64,000 nt of DNA from Streptacidiphilus sp. ASG 303. GTDB lineage: Bacteria; Actinomycetota; Actinomycetes; Streptomycetales; Streptomycetaceae. The position numbers and the translations under genes were made by a program. Every line of letters begins with the position of its first letter. Position 1 is the first letter of the stretch. Location of the stretch: positions 186,001-250,000 of the forward strand of contig NZ_JAJLRA010000005.1 in NCBI RefSeq assembly GCF_020991365.1, given 5' to 3'. This document shows, one piece after another, positions 57,990 through 64,000 of this stretch. Under the pieces are notes generated by a model. That model had not been told where the DNA came from, did not search any database, and saw nothing but the letters and a program-made list of their open reading frames with translations.

Positions 57990-58003
57990 CCGGGTGCACC
58001 CGG
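57990..58003 (+). promoter_or_regulatory. Perfect 14-bp palindrome upstream of the ABC exporter genes
   Basis: CCGGGTGCACCCGG is self-complementary and lies 112 bases before the first exporter start. It may be an operator. No promoter boxes are clear around it. Confidence 0.4.
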
Positions 58004-58114
58004 ATGGCCGATGATGGAGCGGCCCGCAGGGGGACGGGACCCCCTCGCCCCACAATCCGCGACCGACCGTCCGCCGCCTTCCGCCACCGCCCGCCACCGC
58101 CCGAGAGACCCTCC

Positions 58115-59848
58115 GTGCTCATCAGACTCCTACGGGCCCACCTCAGGCCCTACACCCAGCCGATCGCCCTCCTGGTCCTGCTCCAGCTGGTGCAGACGCT
58201 CGCCACCCTCTACCTGCCGACCCTCAACGCCGACATCATCGACCGGGGCGTCGTGCAGGGGGACACCGGCTACATCCTCCGCACCGGCGGGGTGATGGCC
58301 GCCGTCACCCTGGTCCAGATCGTCTGCGCGGTCGGGGCCGTCTACTTCGGCGCCCGGACCGCGATGGCGCTCGGCCGCGACGTGCGCGCCGGCGTCTTCG
58401 ACCGGGTGCAGTCCTTCTCCGCCCGCGAGGTCGGGCGGTTCGGCGCCCCCTCGCTCATCACCCGCACCACCAACGACGTCCAGCAGGTCCAGATGCTGGT
58501 GCTGATGAGCTTCACGCTCATGGTGTCGGCGCCGATCATGTGCGTCGGCGGCATCGTGATGGCGCTCAACCAGGACGTGCCGCTCTCCGCCCTGCTGGTC
58601 GTGATCGTGCCCGTGCTGGGCGTCCTGGTCAGCCTGATCGTCCGCCGCATGCGGCCGCTGTTCCGGACCATGCAGGTGCGGATCGACACCGTCAACCGGG
58701 TGCTGCGCGAGCAGATCGGCGGCCTGCGGGTGATCCGGGCCTTCGTCCGCGACCGCCACGAGCAGGAGCGCTTCGCCGGGGCCAACGGCGAGCTGATGGA
58801 CGTCTCGCTGCGGGTCGGCCGCCTGATGGCGCTGATGTTCCCCGTCGTGATGACGGTGGTCAACGTCTCCGGCGTCGCCGTGCTCTGGTTCGGCGGGAAG
58901 CGGATCGACTCCGGCGGCATGGAGATCGGCGCCCTCACGGCCTTCCTCAGCTACCTCATGCAGATCCTCATGTCGGTCATGATGGCCACCTTCATGTTCA
59001 TGATGGTGCCGCGCGCCGAGGTCTGCGCCGAGCGCATCCGGGAGGTGCTGGACACCGACTCCAGCGTCGTCCCGCCGCTCGCCCCCGTCCGGACCCTGGC
59101 CCGCAGCGGCCACCTGGAGCTGCGCGGCGCGGACTTCCGCTACCCCGGCGCCGAGGAGTCCGTGCTGCGCGGCGTCGACCTGGTGGCGCGGCCCGGCGAG
59201 ACCACCGCCGTGATCGGCTCCACCGGCAGCGGCAAGTCCACCCTGCTGGGCCTGGTGCCCCGGCTCTTCGACGCCACCGGCGGCTCCGTGCTCGTCGACG
59301 GCGTCGACGTGCGGGAGCTGGACCCGGCGCTGCTGGCCCGCACCGTCGGCCTGGTGCCGCAGCGGCCGTACCTCTTCTCCGGCACCGTCGCCTCCAACCT
59401 GCGCTACGGCAACCCGGACGCCACCGACGAGGAGCTGTGGCACGCCCTCGAGGTCGCGCAGGCCCGCGACTTCGTCGAGGGGCTGGCCGAGGGGCTGGAG
59501 GCGCCCGTCGCCCAGGGCGGCACCAACCTCTCCGGCGGGCAGCGGCAGCGCCTGGCCATCGCCCGGACCCTGGTGCGCCGTCCGGAGATCTACCTCTTCG
59601 ACGACTCGTTCTCCGCCCTGGACTACGCCACCGACGCCGCCCTGCGGGCCGCCCTCGCCCGGGAGACCGCCGACGCCACCGTCGTGATCGTCGCCCAGCG
59701 GGTCAGCACCATCCGCGACGCGGACCGGATCGTCGTCCTGGACGAGGGCCGTGTGGTCGCCACCGGCACCCACGCCGAGCTGATGGCCGGCGACCCGACC
59801 TACCGGGAGATCGTGCTCTCCCAGCTCACCGAGGAGGAGGCCGCGTGA
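58115..59848 (+). CDS. ABC exporter half-transporter, subunit 1 (degenerate catalytic site)
   Basis: A 577-residue membrane-ATPase fusion. Six transmembrane helices (residues about 15-300) precede the nucleotide domain: Walker [11 protein letters not shown]-loop VPQRPYLF, canonical signature [14 protein letters not shown] and Walker [12 protein letters not shown], where the catalytic Glu is Asp. The signature Gly is intact. Such asymmetry is typical of heterodimeric exporters in which only one ATP site hydrolyses. The GTG at 58115 is preceded by GAGAG; upstream frame is not protein-like. Its stop overlaps the partner's start. Substrate unknown; the MdlA/LmrC-like family often exports drugs or lipids. 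Confidence 0.9.
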   Translation: MLIRLLRAHLRPYTQPIALLVLLQLVQTLATLYLPTLNADIIDRGVVQGDTGYILRTGGVMAAVTLVQIVCAVGAVYFGARTAMALGRDVRAGVFDRVQSFSAREVGRFGAPSLITRTTNDVQQVQMLVLMSFTLMVSAPIMCVGGIVMALNQDVPLSALLVVIVPVLGVLVSLIVRRMRPLFRTMQVRIDTVNRVLREQIGGLRVIRAFVRDRHEQERFAGANGELMDVSLRVGRLMALMFPVVMTVVNVSGVAVLWFGGKRIDSGGMEIGALTAFLSYLMQILMSVMMATFMFMMVPRAEVCAERIREVLDTDSSVVPPLAPVRTLARSGHLELRGADFRYPGAEESVLRGVDLVARPGETTAVIGSTGSGKSTLLGLVPRLFDATGGSVLVDGVDVRELDPALLARTVGLVPQRPYLFSGTVASNLRYGNPDATDEELWHALEVAQARDFVEGLAEGLEAPVAQGGTNLSGGQRQRLAIARTLVRRPEIYLFDDSFSALDYATDAALRAALARETADATVVIVAQRVSTIRDADRIVVLDEGRVVATGTHAELMAGDPTYREIVLSQLTEEEAA

Positions 59849-61806
59849 GTACGCCGAAGTCCGTACCGCGCCGGGGCCCGGCGCCCATGGCGGGCCCCGC
59901 CCGCTTCATGGGCGGCGGGCCGGTGGAGAAGTCCATGGACTTCAAGGGCTCGGGGAAGCGGCTGCTGGGCACGCTGCGCCCGCAGCGCGCCCTGGTGGCC
60001 GCCGTGCTCGCCTGCGGCGTGCTCAGCGTGGGCCTGTCGGTGGCCGGTCCGCGCATCCTCGGGCACGCGACCGACCTCATCTTCTCCGGCGTGGTGGGCC
60101 GCCGCCTGCCCGCCGGGACCACCCAGGCCGAGGCCGTGGCGCAGCTGCGGCTGCGGGGCCAGGGCACCCTCGCCGACATGCTCGCCTCCATGCACCTCAC
60201 CCCGGGGCGGGGCATCGACTTCGGCGCGGTCGGCCACGTGCTGCTCTGGGCGCTGGTGGTGTACCTCGCCGCGGGCGCCCTCGGCGTCCTGCAGGGCCGG
60301 CTGGCGGCACTCGTCATCCAGCGCGCCGTCTTCCGCCTGCGCGAACAGGTCGAGGCCAAGCTGTCCCGGCTGCCGCTCGGCTACTTCGACCGGCAGCCGC
60401 GCGGCGAGGTGCTGAGCCGGGCCACCAACGACATCGACAACATCGCCCAGACCTTCCAGCAGACCATGGGCCAGATCGTCAACTCGCTGCTGACCATCGT
60501 CGGCGTCCTCGCGATGATGTTCTGGATCTCGCCGCTGCTGGCCCTGATCGCCCTGGTCACCGTGCCGGTCTCGGTGGTGGTGGCGACCGCGGTCGGCAAG
60601 CGGGCGCAGCCGCAGTTCGTCGCCCAGTGGCGGACCACCGGGGTGCTCAACGGCCACATCGAGGAGATGTACACCGGGCACGCGCTGGTCAAGGTCTTCG
60701 GCCGGCAGCGGGAGGCCGCGGAGACCTTCCGGCGGCACAACGAGGAGCTGTACGCGTCGAGCTTCCGGGCGCAGTTCATCTCCGGGATCATCCAGCCCGC
60801 GATGATGTTCATCGGCAACCTCAACTACGTGCTGGTGGCCGTCGTCGGCGGCCTGCGGGTCGCCTCCGGCGCGCTGTCCATCGGCGAGGTACAGGCGTTC
60901 ATCCAGTACTCGCGGCAGTTCAGCCAGCCGCTCACCCAGGTGGCGAGCATGGCCAACCTGGTGCAGTCCGGCGTCGCCTCCGCCGAGCGGGTCTTCGACC
61001 TCCTCGACGCGGGGGAGCAGTCGCCGGAGCCCGCCGCGCCGCTGCGCCCCGCCGAGCTGCGCGGCCGGGTGGCCTTCGAGGACGTCTCCTTCCGGTACGA
61101 GGCCGACAAGCCGCTGATCGAGAACCTCTCGCTGAAGGTCGAGCCGGGCCAGACCGTCGCCATCGTGGGGCCCACCGGCGCCGGCAAGACCACCCTGGTC
61201 AACCTGCTGATGCGGTTCTACGAGACCACCGGCGGCCGGATCACCCTGGACGGGACGGACATCGCCGCCATGTCCCGGGAGGAGCTGCGGTCCGGCATCG
61301 GCATGGTGCTGCAGGACACCTGGCTCTTCGGCGGGACCATCGCGGAGAACATCGCCTACGGGGCCGAGGGCGCCGACCGCGACGCGGTGGTGGCGGCGGC
61401 GAGGGCGGCGCACGTCGACCGGTTCGTGCGCACGCTGCCCGACGGCTACGACACGGTGCTCGACGAGGAGGGCTCCGGCGTCAGCGCCGGCGAGAAGCAG
61501 CTGGTCACCATCGCCCGCGCCTTCCTGGCGGAGCCGGTGATCCTGGTGCTGGACGAGGCGACCAGCTCGGTGGACACCCGCACCGAGGTGCTGATCCAGC
61601 GGGCCATGGCCACCCTGCGGACCGGGCGGACCAGCTTCGTCATCGCCCACCGGCTCTCCACCATCCGGGACGCGGACGTGATCCTGGTGATGGAGTCCGG
61701 CGCGATCGTCGAGCAGGGCACCCACGAGGAGCTGCTGGCGGCGGGCGGCGCGTACGCCCGGCTGTACGCGGCGCAGTTCTCCGAGGCGGTCGCCGAGGTC
61801 GACTGA
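59845..61806 (+). CDS. ABC exporter half-transporter, subunit 2 (catalytic)
   Basis: A 653-residue partner half. An extended, positively charged N terminus (residues 1-45) precedes six transmembrane helices (about 50-380) with a hydrophilic loop near residue 90-130 ([20 protein letters not shown]). The nucleotide domain has Walker [10 protein letters not shown], signature [16 protein letters not shown] (L-S-G-G-Q replaced by V-S-A-G-E) and Walker [12 protein letters not shown] with the catalytic Glu. Together with subunit 1 this gives one complete and one degenerate ATP site. GTG 59845 overlaps the preceding stop (GTGA) and is behind GAGGAGG. A strong terminator follows. Confidence 0.9.
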   Translation: MSTPKSVPRRGPAPMAGPARFMGGGPVEKSMDFKGSGKRLLGTLRPQRALVAAVLACGVLSVGLSVAGPRILGHATDLIFSGVVGRRLPAGTTQAEAVAQLRLRGQGTLADMLASMHLTPGRGIDFGAVGHVLLWALVVYLAAGALGVLQGRLAALVIQRAVFRLREQVEAKLSRLPLGYFDRQPRGEVLSRATNDIDNIAQTFQQTMGQIVNSLLTIVGVLAMMFWISPLLALIALVTVPVSVVVATAVGKRAQPQFVAQWRTTGVLNGHIEEMYTGHALVKVFGRQREAAETFRRHNEELYASSFRAQFISGIIQPAMMFIGNLNYVLVAVVGGLRVASGALSIGEVQAFIQYSRQFSQPLTQVASMANLVQSGVASAERVFDLLDAGEQSPEPAAPLRPAELRGRVAFEDVSFRYEADKPLIENLSLKVEPGQTVAIVGPTGAGKTTLVNLLMRFYETTGGRITLDGTDIAAMSREELRSGIGMVLQDTWLFGGTIAENIAYGAEGADRDAVVAAARAAHVDRFVRTLPDGYDTVLDEEGSGVSAGEKQLVTIARAFLAEPVILVLDEATSSVDTRTEVLIQRAMATLRTGRTSFVIAHRLSTIRDADVILVMESGAIVEQGTHEELLAAGGAYARLYAAQFSEAVAEVD

Positions 61807-61889
61807 CGGCGGCGCGGCGGCGCGGCGCCACGGGCTGCACCGCGCCGCAGGCGGCGGACGGCCCGGGCGGCGGGCCGCCCGGGGGAACG

Positions 61890-61930
61890 GCGAAGGGGGC
61901 GCACCGGCTCGGCCGGTGCGCCCCCTTCGC
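61890..61930. terminator. 19-bp stem terminator between exporter and lepA
   Basis: GCGAAGGGGGCGCACCGGC and its exact complement enclose TCG. It lies 83 bases past the exporter stop and 29 bases past the lepA stop of the other strand. A second GGGCGGCGGGCCGCCC hairpin precedes it (61862-61883). Confidence 0.85.
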
Positions 61931-61959
61931 GTGCGGTGGGACCGCGCCGCTCCCGGCCG

Positions 61960-63876
61960 CTACTTCTTGCTCTTGTCGGCGGGGCCGTCGGAGTCGGTGG
62001 AGAGCGCGGCGATGAAGGCCTCCTGCGGGACCTCCACGCGGCCCACCATCTTCATCCGCTTCTTGCCCTCCTTCTGCTTCTCCAGCAGCTTGCGCTTGCG
62101 GGAGATGTCGCCGCCGTAGCACTTGGAGAGGACGTCCTTGCGGATCGCGCGCACGGTCTCACGGGCGATCACCCGGGAGCCGATGGCGGCCTGGATCGGC
62201 ACCTCGAACTGCTGGCGCGGGATGAGCTCGCGCAGCTTGCCGGCCATCTGCACGCCGTAGTTGTAGGCCTTGTCCTTGTGGACGATCGCGGAGAAGGCGT
62301 CGACCTTGTCGCCGTGCAGCAGGATGTCGACCTTCACCAGCTGGGCCTGCTGCTCGCCGATGGGCTCGTAGTCGAGCGAGGCGTAGCCGCGGGTCTTGGA
62401 CTTCAGCTGGTCGAAGAAGTCGAAGACGATCTCGGCGAGGGGCAGGGTGTAGCGCAGCTCCACCCGGTCCTCGGAGAGGTAGTCCATGCCCTGGAGGTTG
62501 CCGCGGCGGGCCTGGCAGAGCTCCATGATCGCGCCGACGAACTCGTTGGGCGCCAGGATCGTGCCGCGCACCACCGGCTCGTGCACCTCGGCGATCTTGC
62601 CGGTGGGGAACTCGCTGGGGTTGGTGACGATGTGCTCGACGCCGTCCTCCATCACCACGCGGTAGACCACGTTGGGCGCGGTGGCGATGAGGTCGAGGTT
62701 GAACTCGCGCTCCAGCCGCTCCCGGATGATCTCCAGGTGCAGCAGGCCGAGGAAGCCGCAGCGGTAGCCGAAGCCCAGCGCCACCGAGGTCTCCGGCTCG
62801 TACACCAGGGCCGCGTCGTTGAGGCGCAGCTTGTCCAGGGCGTCGCGCAGCAGCGGGTAGTCCGAGCCGTCCAGCGGGTACAGCCCCGAGAACACCATCG
62901 GCTTGGGGTCCTTGTAGCCGCCCAGCGCCTCGGTGGCGCCCTTGTGCATCGAGGTGATGGTGTCGCCGACCTTGGACTGGCGGACGTCCTTCACGCCGGT
63001 GATCAGGTAGCCCACCTCGCCGACGCCCAGGCCGTCGGAGGCCTTCGGCTCGGGCGAGATGACGCCGATCTCCAGCAGCTCGTGGGTCGCGCCGGTCGAC
63101 ATCATGGCGATGCGCTCGCGCTTGGCGAGGTTGCCGTCGACCACCCGGACGTAGGTGACCACGCCGCGGTAGGCGTCGTACACCGAGTCGAAGATCATGG
63201 CGCGGGCGGGGGCGTCGGCGTTGCCCACCGGGGCGGGGATCTTGGCGACGACCTCGTCCAGCAGCGCCTCGACGCCCATGCCGGTCTTGGCGCTGACCTT
63301 GAGCACGTCGGAGGGGTCGCAGCCGATGATGTGCGCCAGCTCGGCGGCGTACTTCTCGGGCTGCGCGGCCGGCAGGTCGATCTTGTTGAGGACCGGGATG
63401 ATCGTGAGGTCGTTCTCCAGCGCCAGGTACAGGTTGGCGAGGGTCTGCGCCTCGATGCCCTGGGCCGCGTCCACCAGCAGGACGGTGCCCTCGCAGGCCG
63501 CCAGGGACCGGGACACCTCGTAGGTGAAGTCGACGTGGCCGGGGGTGTCGATCATGTTGAGGACGTGGGTGCGTCCCGCACCCTCGCCGCTCCCCGGCGC
63601 CCACGGCAGGCGGACCGCCTGCGACTTGATGGTGATGCCGCGCTCACGCTCGATGTCCATCCGGTCGAGGTACTGGGCGCGCATCTGCCGCTGGTCGACG
63701 ACACCGGTGAGCTGCAGCATCCGGTCGGCGAGCGTCGACTTGCCGTGGTCGATGTGGGCGATGATGCAGAAGTTCCGGATCAGCGCAGGGTCGGTGCGGC
63801 TGGGCTCCGGCACGGTGTTCGGCGTCGCGGGCAACTGGGGGTCCAGATTCTCAGGGGATCGATACGTCGCTCCCAT
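61960..63876 (-). CDS. lepA: Elongation factor 4 (LepA)
   Basis: A 638-residue GTPase that binds the ribosome and affects initiation and back-translocation. GTP motifs [39 protein letters not shown] and [13 protein letters not shown] are all seen, followed by domains II and III and the LepA-specific C-terminal domain ending in [20 protein letters not shown] in pieces. A 20-residue N-terminal extension ([20 protein letters not shown]) is typical of Streptomyces. ATG 63876. Next on the strand is a partial gene whose end lies 27 bases upstream. Confidence 0.97.
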   Translation of the reverse strand: MGATYRSPENLDPQLPATPNTVPEPSRTDPALIRNFCIIAHIDHGKSTLADRMLQLTGVVDQRQMRAQYLDRMDIERERGITIKSQAVRLPWAPGSGEGAGRTHVLNMIDTPGHVDFTYEVSRSLAACEGTVLLVDAAQGIEAQTLANLYLALENDLTIIPVLNKIDLPAAQPEKYAAELAHIIGCDPSDVLKVSAKTGMGVEALLDEVVAKIPAPVGNADAPARAMIFDSVYDAYRGVVTYVRVVDGNLAKRERIAMMSTGATHELLEIGVISPEPKASDGLGVGEVGYLITGVKDVRQSKVGDTITSMHKGATEALGGYKDPKPMVFSGLYPLDGSDYPLLRDALDKLRLNDAALVYEPETSVALGFGYRCGFLGLLHLEIIRERLEREFNLDLIATAPNVVYRVVMEDGVEHIVTNPSEFPTGKIAEVHEPVVRGTILAPNEFVGAIMELCQARRGNLQGMDYLSEDRVELRYTLPLAEIVFDFFDQLKSKTRGYASLDYEPIGEQQAQLVKVDILLHGDKVDAFSAIVHKDKAYNYGVQMAGKLRELIPRQQFEVPIQAAIGSRVIARETVRAIRKDVLSKCYGGDISRKRKLLEKQKEGKKRMKMVGRVEVPQEAFIAALSTDSDGPADKSKK

Positions 63877-63902
63877 AGTCCCACGAGCCGAGGCGGGCCC
63901 GC

Positions 63903-64000
63903 TCAGCGCGCCGCCGCTCCCCCGCGCCGCACCGCGAGCGCCCAGCCGACCAGCGGCGCCTGCAGCGGCAGCCGCCCGTACGCCACGGCGCGCCTGGCCG
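63903..64000 (-). CDS. C-terminal end of an unrecognised gene (start outside window)
   Basis: The last 31 codons of a minus-strand gene end with TGA at 63903-63905, reading [20 protein letters not shown] and then [11 protein letters not shown]. Third positions are almost all G/C, supporting coding. It lies 27 bases ahead of the lepA start on the same strand. Too little is present to name it. Confidence 0.5.
   Translation of the reverse strand, partial: ARRAVAYGRLPLQAPLVGWALAVRRGGAAAR

Overview
The window comes from a very high G+C actinomycete chromosome, almost certainly Streptomyces or a close relative. The signs are near-saturated G/C third codon positions, many GTG starts, ATGA and GTGA stop/start overlaps, and a gene set familiar from the Streptomyces core: ppdK, dusB, glyS, znuACB-zur, uppS-recO, leuA, era-phoH-rnz, hrcA-dnaJ, hemW, lepA. 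I see no insertion sequence, prophage, CRISPR array, rRNA or tRNA gene. The exact species cannot be read from the sequence alone.

Layout. 1-7445: nitrate/nitrite assimilation (nitrate reductase fragment, an FAD oxidoreductase, nirB, nirD), with a four-half-site GlnR-like box before the oxidoreductase. 7516-14735: accessory single genes (Uma2 nuclease, secreted SGNH hydrolase, PAC2, GNAT, MOSC, methyltransferase) and a TetR / F420-type reductase pair with two matching palindromic operators. 14991-19193: a cell-surface module made of a small secreted repeat protein, a class F-like sortase, a lipoprotein, and a CseB/CseC-like two-component system without sigE. 19563-28142: ppdK, dusB, a NADAR protein, a low-complexity protein of unknown function, and glyS. 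28307-31591: the zinc uptake operon znuA-znuC-znuB followed by zur, with two Zur boxes sitting on an apparently leaderless promoter. 31677-36541: uppS, recO, a TerB-like protein, and leuA with a 15-residue leucine-rich leader peptide.

36746-38259: a protealysin-type metalloprotease and its emfourin-type inhibitor, separated by a large inverted repeat. 38291-44913: a minus-strand run for ribosome and RNA maturation (era, three small genes including a deaminase-fold protein without zinc ligands, a CorC-type protein, ybeY, phoH, rnz, HIT). 45034-51775: a tricorn-like protease, rsmE, and dnaJ-hrcA behind a CIRCE operator. 51995-54544: htpX, pspAB and a DUF3097 gene. 54578-61806: hemW, an acyl-CoA ligase, and a heterodimeric ABC exporter with one degenerate ATP site. 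61960-64000: lepA and the end of another minus-strand gene.

The regulatory logic is unusually legible. Candidate operators for GlnR (nitrogen), Zur (zinc), HrcA (heat shock) and TetR (its own neighbour) can be read directly, as can a leucine attenuator. A second theme is short tandem repeats (8 to 32 bp units) between genes, often at 3' ends, and in-frame low-complexity expansions inside several proteins. The least explained unit is the surface module at 14991-19193.
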